Notes under the pieces: model-generated
Seen by the model: only the letters and a program-made list of their open reading frames with translations
What the model was told of the DNA's origin: nothing
The model's database searches: none
Position numbers and translations under genes: made by a program
DNA from: Candidatus Venteria ishoeyi
GTDB lineage: Bacteria; Pseudomonadota; Gammaproteobacteria; Beggiatoales; Beggiatoaceae
Assembly (NCBI RefSeq): GCF_030378065.1
Contig: NZ_JAUCGJ010000033.1
Location: forward strand, 17,931-54,005
DNA length: 36,075 nt
Direction of reading: 5' to 3'
Shown: piece after piece, positions 8,830-19,800 of the stretch
Layout: every line of letters begins with the position of its first letter
Position numbering within the stretch: the first letter of the stretch is position 1

Positions 8830-9684
8830 TTACATAAAACCGCAGCAATGTAATTCAAAAGGGATATTTTTTATTGTTTGTACAGGTTTGTCGCGTAATT
8901 GTTGATGTTCAAAAAAACGCAGGTTGAACCGATGTTTACTCCCGCTGATTTCTGGATAACACGGACTATCCTCCGATAAAATCACCCGAATCATCTGGCA
9001 AGGCTTTTGGGTTTCCGGTTTAGACTGGAAAAAACCTTCTGCCGCAATCTCTTGCGAAGCCTGCACATTTTGTCGGGTAAGATATAAATTTAACGCATTC
9101 GCTTCACGTAAAGGTTCAAAAGCATTAAGCCATTCCTGCAAATCATGTTGCCGTTGCTTGCTGCGCTTTCTTGACCAATAATAATAAGCGGGTAAATCAA
9201 ACTGACAGGTACCGCCAGGAATGCCACTGCGCTGGCGCACGCTGCTTAATAAATGATGCTGGTTCAGCACTGCGGCAAATGTACCCTCCAACGCAATCAC
9301 GGCATTTTTAATCATCAATAGTTTATCCAATAATTGCTGTAAGCGCTCAGTATCAACCTGTGGTATTTTCTGCCATTGTTTCAGGGTTTGTATATGTGTT
9401 TCCAAGTCTTTGATTAAATCTGGTTTTAAGTCATTTCTGGAAACAAAGTCCAGAATTTTAACAATGCCTTCCAGCGCAATACGGCTATCCCAGGATGATA
9501 AACCATTCATGCGATGGGTGACACATTGAAATAAATGTTCCAGCCGCAACCAACCCCGTATCCGCTCATTAAGCGGCTGTTCATAAATAATTTTATGTTT
9601 CACCAATGCCTGCTTCGACAGGTTGCTATTTTCTGCTTCACCAAACGCTTCTGTATGAAAAGAGTCGGTATGTGCCAAGGCCAT
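8830..9684 (-). CDS. zapD: Cell division protein ZapD
   Basis: ZapD binds FtsZ in the cytoplasm and bundles its filaments at the division ring. The family signatures are clear: IIYEQPLNERIRGWLRLEHL near the N-terminus, SVRQRSGIPGGTCQFDLPAY in the middle, and SEDSPCYPEISGSKHRFNLR near the end. I start at the ATG at 9684 (284 residues) because AAGGAT lies 7 bases upstream; a TTG at 9717 would add 11 residues without support. It follows coaE by 75 bp on the same strand, the usual gammaproteobacterial order. The yacG gene that often comes next is absent; a palindrome follows instead. Confidence 0.93.
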   Translation of the reverse strand: MALAHTDSFHTEAFGEAENSNLSKQALVKHKIIYEQPLNERIRGWLRLEHLFQCVTHRMNGLSSWDSRIALEGIVKILDFVSRNDLKPDLIKDLETHIQTLKQWQKIPQVDTERLQQLLDKLLMIKNAVIALEGTFAAVLNQHHLLSSVRQRSGIPGGTCQFDLPAYYYWSRKRSKQRQHDLQEWLNAFEPLREANALNLYLTRQNVQASQEIAAEGFFQSKPETQKPCQMIRVILSEDSPCYPEISGSKHRFNLRFFEHQQLRDKPVQTIKNIPFELHCCGFM

Positions 9685-9759
9685 TTTTATATCCTTAAGT
9701 CTGTACAATGGAAACAATAAACAGGTTTTTACCCGTCTTAAATCTCCTTATTCTCCTTT

Positions 9760-10395
9760 TTATGGCATCGGGTGATGAAAATTTTTCAAATAAAATTGAT
9801 GCAGTTTTTCCACTTTCTTATGTAATTCTGATAATGTTGTATTATTGTGAATCACATCATCGGCATACGCAAGTCGAGTTTGTCTTTGACACTGCGCAGC
9901 CAGGATATTAGAAATGATGCCAGCGTCCAGATTATCACGTTGCTGTACACGTTGACGTTGCAGTGATTCCGGGCAATCAACTACCAATACGCGCTGCGCC
10001 TGCCGTATTAATGCATCTTGATTGTGCCGGGTTTCAATCAGTAAAGGTACACTAAAAATACAATAAACACTGTTCAGGTGTGCAATATTTTGCAGCATTT
10101 TCTGGCGAATGCGCGGGTGTAAAATCTGTTCCAATTGTTGTTTTTTAACGACATCTCCAAAAATTTGTTGGCGCAATAATGGGCGATTTAATTGTCCATT
10201 TTCCAACAAAACCGCCTTGCCAAAAGTCGCTACAATATCCTCCAGGGCGCTCTCTCCAGGCTGCACGAGCTGTCTGGCAATCACATCAGCATCTTCCACA
10301 GCTACGCCAAGCTGGGCAAAAGTATTACTGACCTGGGTTTTACCGCAGGCAATACCCCCGGTTAAAGCAACGATATTATAATGTTTGGCTATCAA
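9760..10395 (-). CDS. coaE: Dephospho-CoA kinase
   Basis: CoaE phosphorylates the 3'-OH of dephospho-CoA, the last step of coenzyme A synthesis. At 211 residues it is full length. The P-loop GGIACGKT is at residues 13-20, followed by DADVIARQLVQPG and the lid region HPRIRQKMLQ, with PLLIETRHN and VLVVDCPESLQRQRVQQRD later. The start is a TTG at 10395 with GGAG five bases upstream; no in-frame ATG gives a complete P-loop region. It is probably co-transcribed with zapD. pilB, pilC and pilD, often found upstream, are not in this window. Confidence 0.93.
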   Translation of the reverse strand: MIAKHYNIVALTGGIACGKTQVSNTFAQLGVAVEDADVIARQLVQPGESALEDIVATFGKAVLLENGQLNRPLLRQQIFGDVVKKQQLEQILHPRIRQKMLQNIAHLNSVYCIFSVPLLIETRHNQDALIRQAQRVLVVDCPESLQRQRVQQRDNLDAGIISNILAAQCQRQTRLAYADDVIHNNTTLSELHKKVEKLHQFYLKNFHHPMP

Positions 10396-10867
10396 GCAGA
10401 CTCCAGTTTTTTCAATTATTTTATAACAGTCACAGCTGGTTTATTTATCATCATGCCAAGAAAATCGATTCTTTTTCAGCTTTAGTTAAGATTACATGGA
10501 TAGTGGTTTTTATTTTTCATGCACAAGGTTAAAACCTTCGCCTTTCAGGCGAACAGATTTATCTCTAATGTTTAACGGTAAAACTTAAAATATGGGTTTT
10601 AACGCTAACACCCCAAAGGGGTATTTTAATATAGCCTGGGGCAACGCCCCACTACCATTAACTTAAAGAGTCCAATCCTCGGATTGGGAGTCTAAAAAGC
10701 ACATCCAAGCCAAGGCTTGACCTCCTTTAAACTTTTGTGCCAGTATTAAGTTTAGACTTTTGGTTAAAAATTATTGCTTTATTCTCATTGGGTGAGCAAG
10801 TATATCCCTGAAAGGGATAAACATACTAGCCTGGGGCAGCGCCCCAGGCAGGTTATTTTGTTGAATT

Positions 10868-10930
10868 AGAGCCCTGAAAGGGCGATACATCAGAGGGCGC
10901 ATCATTTATGTATCGCCCTTTCAGGGCTCT
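10868..10930. repeat. Perfect 23-bp inverted repeat with 17-base loop
   Basis: The arm at 10868-10890 (starts agagccctgaaagggc) is the exact reverse complement of 10908-10930 (ends gccctttcagggctct). Each arm also contains the smaller palindrome gccctgaaagggc. No T-run follows on either strand, so it is not a simple intrinsic terminator. Confidence 0.95.
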
Positions 10931-10953
10931 GGTATCATCACATTACAAACCCA

Positions 10954-11091
10954 GGGCGTTGCCCTGGGCTAGTATGTTTTGCCCCTTTGGGGCTTGAATA
11001 CTTTCTTAAGTTAATGGCAGTGGGGCGTTGCCCTGGGCTAGTATGTTTTGCCCCTTTGGGGCTTGAATACTTTCTTAAGTTAATGGCAGTG
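10954..11091. repeat. Perfect tandem duplication, 2 x 69 bp
   Basis: Bases 10954-11022 and 11023-11091 are identical. Each copy contains two palindromes, one over gggcgttgccc and one over gcccctttggggc, plus an AT-rich spacer. A third partial unit starts at 11092 with the inner sequence inverted (gggcaacgcccc). Exact identity points to a recent duplication. Confidence 0.95.
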
Positions 11092-11231
11092 GGGCAACGC
11101 CCCAGGGTAGAGAATGACACGGATACAATTCCAGGGGTGTTACCCCTGGCTATATTAATGCGCCCCGTTGGGGCTAAACAACAGAGCTTGTCTGCCCTGT
11201 ATCTCGGCTTTCAACCGCCAAACGCTCTAAC

Positions 11232-11253
11232 CCACCCGTCTTTTAGCGGGTGG
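11232..11253 (+). terminator. Hairpin with following T-rich tract
   Basis: A 7-bp perfect stem (ccacccg/cgggtgg) encloses an eight-base loop and is followed on the plus strand by ttgtttatttt. This resembles an intrinsic terminator, or the end hairpin of an IS200/IS605-type or REP element. No plus-strand gene precedes it, so a mobile-element remnant is more likely. Confidence 0.4.
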
Positions 11254-11375
11254 TTGTTTATTTTCCATTGACGAGGTTAAAACCCTCGCCTGTTCTGTAG
11301 CGCATTGGCTGCAAGCTTTTCAGGGTTGATTTGAGAATTATGTCACATATCCCAGGGTAGTACCTTCGGCATGGA

Positions 11376-13340
11376 TTATTGCTCCAGATACGTATAAGCC
11401 TGCAAACCCGCCTGCAACTCATCCAGATAACTGCGTTGCTGTTGCGAGTTTAGCACACTATTTTGCAGACGTTGGCGGTATAAGCGGCGAAAGCGGTTGA
11501 CATCAAAATGTACATAATTAAGCATATCCTCAACACTGTCACCCGGTTCAATCTCATCCAGTTGATAAGCTAAGGCGCTTGTTACTTCCGATTTTGCTTG
11601 CCCATGTAAACGCACGTTTACCGCATGGGTGTCACCAAACAGGTTATGCATATCACCCAGAATTTCCTGATAAGCCCCCACCATAAACACGCCTAATAAA
11701 TAGTCCTCGCCCGCTTGCAGCTTATGTACTGGCAAGCTGCTTTCTATGCCCAAAGCATCCACATAACGCCGGAACTGTCCGTCAGAATCACAAGTTAAAT
11801 CCTGCAAAATTGCGCGTGATTGTGGTTCCTGATGCAGGTTTTGCAAGGGCAGAATGGGGAAAACCTGAGAAATCGCCCAGGCATCGGGCATGGATTGAAA
11901 CAGAGAAAAATTACAAAAATATTTATCCGCCAGTTTCTCATGTAATTCATCTAACACTTCGCGGTGACTGCGGATATGCGGCTGTAATAAGGGCTGAATC
12001 TGTTGGCAGGTGGCAAAATATAAATGCTCGGCACAGGCGCGTTGCGCTAAATTTAATAACCCATGATTAAACAGATTATGCGCTTCTTCCATCCAGTAAC
12101 AGGCATCATGCCAGACTTCCAGTAAAGAACGCTGATTCAGTGCCTGTAAACCTGCCCTCATTTCCTGAATAACAGACGGCTCCTCCATTTGTGGCGGCGC
12201 AGGCTGTGCTTGTGGCAGGCTCTCCACATCCGTGACCTGTGTCACCAACATTGCATGGTGCGCAGTCAGCGCGCGCCCCGATTCACTGAGTAAATGCGGT
12301 TGTGCTAACTTGTGTTCCACACAGATACGGGCAAATGCAGCAACCACATCATTAGCATATTCCTGAAGGTTATAATTCATGGAACAATCAGTGCGTGATT
12401 GTGAACCTTCATAATCCACCCCCAGCCCACCGCCAATATCAACATGGGCCACCGGCGCACCCAGTTGATGTAATTCATAGTAATAACGCGCAGCTTCATT
12501 TAATGCGTGTTGAATGTCACGAATATTGGCAACCTGAGAACCCATGTGGAAATGCATCAGTTGCAGCCAGTCAATATGCCCCGCTGCCTGCAATTGCTCT
12601 ATCATCTCCAGCACCTGCGAACTGGACAGACCAAATTTGGCTTTTTCACCACCGGTATTCTGCCATTTACCCGCGCTGATACTGGCCAGTCGTACCCGCA
12701 CGCCCAGCCTGGGTGTCACTTGCATCACCTGGCTGTGTTGCAGAATAAGCCGCAGTTCACTGAGTTTTTCCACCACCAGATAGAGTTCCAATCCCAGTTG
12801 CAGGCCAATCAACGCCAGCCGGATATATTCTTCATCTTTGTAACCATTACAAATGACGATACTGCCCACTGGCGCTAAGGCTAAAACCGCCATTAGTTCC
12901 GGTTTGCTGCCTGCCTCCAGACCCACCCGGTATTGTTTATCCTGCCCAGCAGCAAGAATTTCCTCCACAACCGTGCGTTGTTGATTGACTTTAATGGGAT
13001 AAATAACGGTATAGTGGCTCTGGTAAGCTTCTGTTGCTTTTGCTTTAGCGAAAGCCTGACATAAAGCCTGTACCCGGTGCTGTAAAATCTCTGGAAAACG
13101 GAGTAAAACCGGCAGCCCCAAGCCTTGTTCCCGTAATTGTTTAAGCAATTGCAGCAAATCAATGCTGGATGGCTGCTCAGTCATGGGCTGCGCTTGTGGA
13201 CAGACTTGCAATACACCGTTTTCAGCAATTTGAAAATAGTGTTCAGACCAATAAGGTAAACGATATAATTCTGCGGATTGTTGCGTACTCCAAGTCTGTT
13301 GCAATGCCAGGTCTGCCGGTTTTAAGTTGGCTTGTTTCAT
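11376..13340 (-). CDS. speA: Biosynthetic arginine decarboxylase (SpeA type)
   Basis: This PLP enzyme converts arginine to agmatine, the entry to putrescine and spermidine. The product is 654 residues from the ATG at 13340, normal for the long bacterial form. The PLP lysine lies in VIYPIKVNQQRTVVEEI (about residue 117). Other family stretches are YRVGLEAGSKPELMAVLAL, GSIVICNGYKDEEYIRLAL, VDIGGGLGVDYEGS, LLSESGRALTAHHA and, late in the protein, LTCDSDGQ. An in-frame TTG at 13352 is possible, but the ATG at 13340 overlaps the lipoprotein stop as ATGA, indicating translational coupling. The pairing with a surface lipoprotein is unexpected. A PotD-like protein is encoded some 15 kb away. Confidence 0.93.
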   Translation of the reverse strand: MKQANLKPADLALQQTWSTQQSAELYRLPYWSEHYFQIAENGVLQVCPQAQPMTEQPSSIDLLQLLKQLREQGLGLPVLLRFPEILQHRVQALCQAFAKAKATEAYQSHYTVIYPIKVNQQRTVVEEILAAGQDKQYRVGLEAGSKPELMAVLALAPVGSIVICNGYKDEEYIRLALIGLQLGLELYLVVEKLSELRLILQHSQVMQVTPRLGVRVRLASISAGKWQNTGGEKAKFGLSSSQVLEMIEQLQAAGHIDWLQLMHFHMGSQVANIRDIQHALNEAARYYYELHQLGAPVAHVDIGGGLGVDYEGSQSRTDCSMNYNLQEYANDVVAAFARICVEHKLAQPHLLSESGRALTAHHAMLVTQVTDVESLPQAQPAPPQMEEPSVIQEMRAGLQALNQRSLLEVWHDACYWMEEAHNLFNHGLLNLAQRACAEHLYFATCQQIQPLLQPHIRSHREVLDELHEKLADKYFCNFSLFQSMPDAWAISQVFPILPLQNLHQEPQSRAILQDLTCDSDGQFRRYVDALGIESSLPVHKLQAGEDYLLGVFMVGAYQEILGDMHNLFGDTHAVNVRLHGQAKSEVTSALAYQLDEIEPGDSVEDMLNYVHFDVNRFRRLYRQRLQNSVLNSQQQRSYLDELQAGLQAYTYLEQ

Positions 13341-13795
13341 TGTACCTGCCAAGTACCATCGGCTTGTTTGCAGGCGTTGCCATAAATGGTTTCCTTGCGC
13401 CCATCAATGGTAGCAGTGGTACTGTATTCACGACAGACTGCACCACTCTGGCGATAAACCGGATCGGCAATGGGGGTGACAGCATATTGAGTCTTGGTAT
13501 TAGGGTTGTACCAGCTATCTGTTTGATGGGTGGGCGTATGCATCACTGCCTGTTGCATTTTCATGCGATCCATATCATCCATAGTCTGACCAATCGCACC
13601 GCCAATCAGCGCGCCTAACATACTACAGGCAATAATCGCGGCGGTATTCCCCGAACCTCTGCCAACGCCAGCACAGGCTGCGCCACCTGCCGCACCACCC
13701 AGCCCCGCACCAATCATACGTTTATCACCATAACCACCGCAGGCAGTCAGTAACAACACCAGTAATGCACTCAAAGCGATTAATTTATTCATCAT
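13337..13795 (-). CDS. Glycine-zipper lipoprotein (17-kDa antigen-like)
   Basis: The product is 152 residues. A lipoprotein signal peptide ends in the lipobox LTAC (Cys 19). A Gly/Ala-rich glycine-zipper segment follows at about 28-72 (MIGAGLGGAAGGA, ACSMLGALIGGAIGQ), as in the Rickettsia 17-kDa surface antigen and YMGG families. The C-terminal half contains SWYNPNTKTQYAVTPI and CREYSTTATIDGRKETIYGN, also typical of those families. It is probably attached to the outer membrane from the periplasmic side. Its TGA overlaps the speA ATG by four bases, so both are likely made from one mRNA. The exact function is unknown. Confidence 0.85.
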   Translation of the reverse strand: MMNKLIALSALLVLLLTACGGYGDKRMIGAGLGGAAGGAACAGVGRGSGNTAAIIACSMLGALIGGAIGQTMDDMDRMKMQQAVMHTPTHQTDSWYNPNTKTQYAVTPIADPVYRQSGAVCREYSTTATIDGRKETIYGNACKQADGTWQVQ

Positions 13796-13935
13796 ATTTA
13801 CCCAGCAATTTCCGCTCCACTCAAAAAAGCTTAAATCAAATATACGTTATTTTTTTGTTCAATTTCAACTGAAGATGGGTTGCCCTCACTCCCAAGCACC
13901 AACTTGATTGAAACCAGTCTTTATGAACTGTACAT

Positions 13936-16743
13936 TTACTCCCCTTCAAATTCAGACGATGTGAATTTCAACACATTGCAGTTTTCCTTAACAGTTCGCT
14001 GCAAACCCTCGTCAAAGCCGTCTTGACTCTTGGCTGTGATCTCAACGGAAATGCTCACATCAACGCCTGATTTAGCGGTGAACTGCTGAACAACTTCATC
14101 CACAATATCTACGAATTTCATTTTCGCGGTGAGTGAGTCCATATTAATCGTTCCGTAGAACTGTTTTTTTACAGCCTTCTTTTTGTTTTCTGGAGGGGAA
14201 ACGGGGGGTTGAGGCGGCGTTACTGGATCATCCCCGTCATCCCCGTCATCCCCGTCATCCCCGGGGCTTGGAGGCGGTGGCACTGAAATCCTGGCTTTGT
14301 ATGCAACCGCAGCTTCTCTTTCGATAAGCAATGCTGATTCATCCAGCATGACATGTCCACCATTACCAAACCTGAATCCCAAATATCGATCAGCATCTTT
14401 TCCTGAAGCAAAGCCAAAGAAATCTTCGCTCTCCAATGCCAATGCAATCGCGGTCTGGTAAACATGATCATGAGCCAAACGCGGGAGATACAGATAATGA
14501 CAAGTGTCTTGATAGACCTTCAGTGCATTGACATCCTTAACATCCTCTTTGAAATACCATTGGCTCAATAGATTACGGAGGTGGATAGGCGACCATTCGC
14601 TAACCAGCCATTCTTCTTCCCGAAGTTTATTCTCAATCTCCTGAATGAGATTGGCGGCATTACTGGAAACAGTGACAGCTTCCCAGTCAATTTTCTGGTC
14701 TGTCGCTTGAAACTGATTTGGACACAGCAGCCATTTGTAAGTCTCGCGCACAATCTGTTGCAGGCTCTTTTCCGCACTATCGCAATTCTTCCTGGCAAGT
14801 TTAGCTTGAAAAGTATCCAGATTTATCTTGCCTTCCGATACATCAAATACGATTTCTTTCCAGGCCAGATAGGTTCTTGCGGCATCTTTCAATCGACTAA
14901 CCACGTCGTAATCAGCCGCCAGGAACAAAAGGCGGTTTCTTTTTTGTCTTGCCTGCTCGCCGCGATATTGCAATATCGCCTCGGCAGCCTTTGTAGCCAA
15001 ATGAGAATCCCCCTTGCTATAGCCTTGATCGGGCGCAAGTACAACCAATCTTGGGCCGGTTCCATAATCATCGGGCACATCATGGGAAGGGGTAAAAATA
15101 TGGATACCTGCAAAAAGATGCCTGGAAGCAAATACCCGCTGCACCCGTTTTTTTAATTCGGGTAACAAACGTTCTTTGTATGGGATATTCTGTTTGCGGC
15201 TTTCCATCTCTCGACGCAGATTGGGCTTCGTATCAAGCCAGAATCGATCCTGATCTGAATAGAGATAGTGCAGGCGATCACGCAGCCGTTTGAGTACATC
15301 TTCAAATATACCCACGGTCTGCCCTGGTTGTACCGTCGCTAACAAAATACGCTCAAGCTGAACCCCCTTGACGATCTGATCACCAGCCGCAGCGGCGCTG
15401 CCGAGAAAAATGGCACGCATGGTACGATGCGCCGCCTGTACGCTACCAAAGCGGGTATCGTCACCATCAATGTTATGTGTCGCGGAGCGCGGGCCATCAA
15501 CCTCCCTCTCTATGATGGGTTCCCAGCCCTGCGGCAAATAGTGAATACTCTTGTTGCGCACCACACTGTCACTCAGCGGGATAGACCCTGGCATAATCAG
15601 CGCATCCTGATTGTTATCATTCCACAGCCGATGAATAATCACCGCCATGTATTGCAACACTCCCCGCGTACGCTGAAACTTATCCAGTGTTGACCAGTCT
15701 TCATAGAGCCGGTCAAAAATCTCTGGATGGATGGGGTACGAGTTACAAAGGCGTTCAAAATAGGCATTGCTTTGCGTCTCTACCGGAAAACGCTCGGCAT
15801 GTTGGCGGTAGAAGTCTGAGAACTGACGGCTGATGCCCTCCACCTGGGAACGCTCACCCGCCTGTTCAAAAAGCCGCCTGCGAACAATCTCGAAGGCTTC
15901 CTCGGCGGCGACCGGTTTCCAGATTGATTCCACCCGACCAAAATGCTTTTCCAGTGCCACTAAAGTCTTTTGACCAAAGGAATCTCCCACCTCGGCATCT
16001 GATTCCGGCAGTGATGCCAAAAGAATGGCATTAGGTACCGCCTTCATCGCCTCGGTAATTGCCTGCACAAAGGCCAGATTACTCTCATAGGTTCCCGCCT
16101 TAAACTGCTTGCCATTGGCAAGCTGGCTAAAGAATTTCTGTAATTCATCAATCAGCACAACACAAGGCGCTGCCTTTTGTAAGAGGTTTTTCAGTACATC
16201 CTTTCCAGGTGAGGTGCCATCCCGGTCGCTATCGGCAACCATCAGATAACCCTCGTCTCCCAGTAATTGCCAGGCCAATTCTCCCCAAAGTGTATTGGCT
16301 TGAATACTGCCATGATGCTGTGCCTGGCTTACCGACAAGTTAATTCCATCAAGCACCGCAATGTGCGCGCTTGGCAGTGCATGAATCTCTGCTTTATCCA
16401 ATACCGGCGGGATGCCTTCGAGTTTGTCGGTACTGACTTTACGCGCAGCCAGATGCAATACCGCCAACATCGTATGGGTCTTGCCACCACCAAAGGCAGT
16501 CTGAAGCTGAATAACCGGGTCTCCGCCCTGTCCTGCCAAGCGTTGCGCGACCGACATCAACAACAAGCGCATGCCTTCGGTGATAAAGGTGCGGGAAAAA
16601 AACTTTTCGGCATCCTGATACTCAGGCGTTGCCTTACCCGTGGCAACCAGGGTAATATCTGCCGCAAACTCGGACTGTTTGAATGCACCTTTCCGCACAT
16701 CCTTATGGGGTTTGGCGATTTCACGCCAGGGTTTTAAACTCAT
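13936..16743 (-). CDS. DUF499 P-loop ATPase of a DNA-modification defence system
   Basis: This 935-residue ATPase has Walker A in FGGGKTHTM (residues 84-92) and Walker B in [12 protein letters not shown] (194-205). The long helical remainder and the opening [19 protein letters not shown] fit the DUF499 family, which recurs with DUF1156 methyltransferases in defence islands and resembles the large ATPases of BREX. The expected role is to power or gate recognition of unmodified DNA; that is inference. Residues about 825-865 form a disordered linker with a GDDGDDGDD run and Pro-rich flanks, before a C-terminal domain of about 75 residues. It is the last gene of a five-gene operon, 71 bp after the methyltransferase. 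Confidence 0.85.
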   Translation of the reverse strand: MSLKPWREIAKPHKDVRKGAFKQSEFAADITLVATGKATPEYQDAEKFFSRTFITEGMRLLLMSVAQRLAGQGGDPVIQLQTAFGGGKTHTMLAVLHLAARKVSTDKLEGIPPVLDKAEIHALPSAHIAVLDGINLSVSQAQHHGSIQANTLWGELAWQLLGDEGYLMVADSDRDGTSPGKDVLKNLLQKAAPCVVLIDELQKFFSQLANGKQFKAGTYESNLAFVQAITEAMKAVPNAILLASLPESDAEVGDSFGQKTLVALEKHFGRVESIWKPVAAEEAFEIVRRRLFEQAGERSQVEGISRQFSDFYRQHAERFPVETQSNAYFERLCNSYPIHPEIFDRLYEDWSTLDKFQRTRGVLQYMAVIIHRLWNDNNQDALIMPGSIPLSDSVVRNKSIHYLPQGWEPIIEREVDGPRSATHNIDGDDTRFGSVQAAHRTMRAIFLGSAAAAGDQIVKGVQLERILLATVQPGQTVGIFEDVLKRLRDRLHYLYSDQDRFWLDTKPNLRREMESRKQNIPYKERLLPELKKRVQRVFASRHLFAGIHIFTPSHDVPDDYGTGPRLVVLAPDQGYSKGDSHLATKAAEAILQYRGEQARQKRNRLLFLAADYDVVSRLKDAARTYLAWKEIVFDVSEGKINLDTFQAKLARKNCDSAEKSLQQIVRETYKWLLCPNQFQATDQKIDWEAVTVSSNAANLIQEIENKLREEEWLVSEWSPIHLRNLLSQWYFKEDVKDVNALKVYQDTCHYLYLPRLAHDHVYQTAIALALESEDFFGFASGKDADRYLGFRFGNGGHVMLDESALLIEREAAVAYKARISVPPPPSPGDDGDDGDDGDDPVTPPQPPVSPPENKKKAVKKQFYGTINMDSLTAKMKFVDIVDEVVQQFTAKSGVDVSISVEITAKSQDGFDEGLQRTVKENCNVLKFTSSEFEGE
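14228..14263 (-). repeat. 9-bp tandem repeat, four units, coding (DDG)n
   Basis: Four perfect copies of tcatccccg on the plus strand encode Asp-Asp-Gly repeats in the linker of the DUF499 protein. The unit length keeps frame, so copy number can vary without disrupting the gene. Confidence 0.95.
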
Positions 16744-16814
16744 TATATTATCCTGTTACTGTCCACTTCATATTTATTTTTAAACTGCGCTAATCCACAA
16801 GCACAGGATGCCCG

Positions 16815-19800
16815 CTAAACATCCATGCCGAACTGTTCATTACGATGCCCTGTCTCATGCGAAGCGGCAACAATCGCGTGCCAGGCACCAATCAACTCAT
16901 TATAGGCGCGGGCTTCATCTGCCCATTTTTTGCGCTCACACAGGGTATAAAGATGGTAGGCCAGTTGGCGGATAGATTCGCCTTTCTCCGACATAGCCGC
17001 CAACAGCGCACCGGCCTCGGATTCGCCTTGTTGATTCAGCACCCGAATCATCTGATGGCAAGCCTCCCATATCGGGGTACGGGTATCATTGCGAGGATCC
17101 CAATCAATCGGATATTCTGCCCACTTCAGCAGCCGTACCTTGCCGCCACCCGATTCAATCACCCCGGCATCCCGTACCCCATCAACAGACGTGCCCTTAG
17201 CCCGTGCCAAGGTATCAGCCTCGCCAAATTGACCTTCACTCCAGCCATATTGACTAAACCAGTCATCACAAAACAAAGTATCGGCATCGAAGTTGCCGCC
17301 GTCGGGATTGAGGTAGTCAGTGATGGCGCGGTTAATTAAAATCAGCGCATCGTGTACGCTCATGCTGCTGCCGTCTTGATTCAATACCGCTGCGTATTTG
17401 GAAAAAATCGCCATGCCAGGGCCAATGGCGGCCTGGGCTAAATCCACCGGGGCGATGGGCGCAGTGCCGGTTTCACCGCCGATCATGGCTTCCAGAGCTT
17501 CAGGCATTTGCTCGCGTAGTTGGCGTTGGAATTGGCGGCGGGGGGTGGAGTCGGCTTCTAATTTACGTTTTTGGCATATTAAAACGACGGAAGAGGCTAA
17601 GGCATTGGAGCCAATACCGATGGTTCTTGCCCCTCGTTCTGTTCTAATAGGCCAAGTACCTGTAATAGCAAAGCCTGATTTTATAACTGCTTCTAAAAAT
17701 GTTTCCCAGCCTGTACTTGAAGTACTTCCCTCTTTGGTTTCAGACTGTTTAAAAGCGTAATAAATAGAAACGGGGAAGGCTGGGTGACCTTTTTTCGCCA
17801 TATTGTTAATTGCTAAGGTCATACCTTCCAAAAAAAAAGTTTCAGCCTTTTCTTTGCTGCCGTGTCGATACGGGGTAGCAACTAACTCTTCTGCTTTAGG
17901 TACAGCCATCGTAGAAAACAAACTGGGATATATAACCTTTAACGAGCGACGCATCCATACATAAAAAAAATCAGAAAGGTCTGCGTAACCAATATTGTCA
18001 TAGTATGGTGGATCAGTTGAAATTACTTTATTAATGGAAATATCTTGGGTTTGAGCATCATTTTGAACCGCTTGACCAGCGATATGAGAATTAAAATTAC
18101 AAAGAACCTTAAATATCCCATTTATCGATACAACCAAATCACCAGCTGCATTTGCAAACGGGTTGGTTTCCGCATAATCCCACACCATAGGCAATGCTTG
18201 TCTTCCAAAAGTGGTTTTTAGTTGATCTCTCGTTGGACTCCATGCAACTAGAGAACTGTTGTAATCACCGAGTTTGTCACTTGCAAACCCCAAATAAACC
18301 GCTAACGCATCCCCATAAGCCGTTGCACCACAACCACCCTCAGCCAATGGAATGGAATCCGGGGTTTTTTGAGGGCGAGACGCCCTCGCTCCGTGATCCG
18401 TAGGAGCGAGGGCGTCTCGCCCTCCAGCCCAAGCACTACCAAACTGCCACGCTTCGGCATCTTCACACAACCCGGCTTTCACCGGATTCTGCTCGATATA
18501 AACCCTGGTTCGCTCAAAATGTTCCTCATTCCGCATTGCCCTGTCAAAATAGTCAGCCTGCCAAAAGCTACCCTTACGCCCCAGTACCTGGTTAGCCTGT
18601 TTGGCGCTGTAAGATTTCCACGAGTGAACCAGAGATGATAAAGAGTTACCGTGTAGTGGAGTGACCAGAACATGGACATGATTCGGCATAATCGTCCAAC
18701 TGTGCAGGCGGTAGCGCTCACCGTCGAAATAGCGTAACGCATTCGCCACGATGGTGGCGATCTCCGATTGTTGTAAATAGCAGGCACCGTGACTTTGATC
18801 GAGTGCCTGATCAAAGCGTTGACGCTGCTTTGCAGCCTGTGTTGAGGCATGAGAAGGCTGAGTGACCGCTTGCCATTGGGCGAGCAGTGCTTGCGGTATA
18901 CTGTCGGCGAGACGAAATACGATGTGCTGAGGATGCTCACCGGCTTCGTAATGTGGGAGTTTGGTGCGGTGATGGATTTTTTGAGGGCGAGACGCCCTCG
19001 CTCCATGATAGTCGGCAATGGCTTTTTTGCGGGCTTCCTGGACTAAATCGGAAAAGGTGGTTAAGGCGAGCAGTTGGCGCGGAGTGAAGAGATCGCTAGG
19101 AGTATTCAAGCCAAAATTTCGGCACCAAACATCACGAGGATTTGGTGACAGTTCGACTTGTAAACCGGATTTATCAGCTTCTGGAATATTTTGAGGTAAC
19201 TGAGAATATTTTGCAGACAAATACACTCTACCTTTTTTGCCTTCGCAAACCACCGCGGTCTGATGGCTTCCCAATCCTACTTTATTGGCTTGCTCCGCAG
19301 TATAGTTTCTTGTTGTTACATGTCCACAATTTGCACATTCAAATATACCAGACACTCCTCTCTTAAATCCCTTTTTCTTGTCACCAAGATCATTATTAAA
19401 TGTTCGCGTAACAAAAAACTCAAATTCTCCATTGTGATTTAGTAAATCTAAATATGCTTCCTTACCTTTTTTTGATGATAAAACGAATGAACTTAGCAAT
19501 GGCATTTCACAACCGCAAGCTGGGTTCGGACATGTTACCGTTCGCGCCCACAACCAGGCAATCACGGTTAAAGCTTCCCCCGCATAGGGTGCTAAATCAG
19601 GTCGTTCAGCCACCATTTCATCGGTAATTTGTACCTTGGGGTATAAATGCCCAATGCGCTTAAACGCCTGTTCACGCATCCAATGCCCATAACGGCGCAC
19701 ATCTTCGGCTAAACCTTTAGCGCCCGACCAATCTTCAAAGCCATCTTTGGTGGCCCTTTTTTTGCTGGTTTTATCTGCTGCCGGTATGGGGCCAACGGGT

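Larger units (their letters stand above)
10396..11375. repeat. Non-coding tract packed with GC-rich palindromic repeats
   Basis: I see no gene in these 980 bp. Small hairpins recur throughout: accccaaaggggt (10610s), ctggggcaacgccccac (10635s), aatcctcggattgg (10674s), atccctgaaagggat, gcctggggcagcgccccaggc (10830s), a 23-bp inverted pair, a 69-bp tandem pair, and gccccgttggggc near 11161. A phrase ggttaaaac-c-ttcgcct occurs near 10528 and again, slightly changed, near 11275, so the tract may have related ends. It separates coaE from speA and looks like accumulated REP-like units. No promoter could be assigned with confidence. Confidence 0.8.

Noticed and set aside
10868-11100. Possible CRISPR array
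   Set aside because: The repeats are palindromic units and one tandem duplication, without regular unique spacers and without cas genes.
10938-11271. Small frames with repeated peptides in the coaE-speA gap
   Set aside because: They are translations of the 69-bp duplication and palindromes, with no start signals and no protein-like composition.
18479-19018. Separate 179-residue frame overlapping the transposase
   Set aside because: It is in another frame; the transposase motifs (HVH, NPVKAGL) are in the methyltransferase frame.
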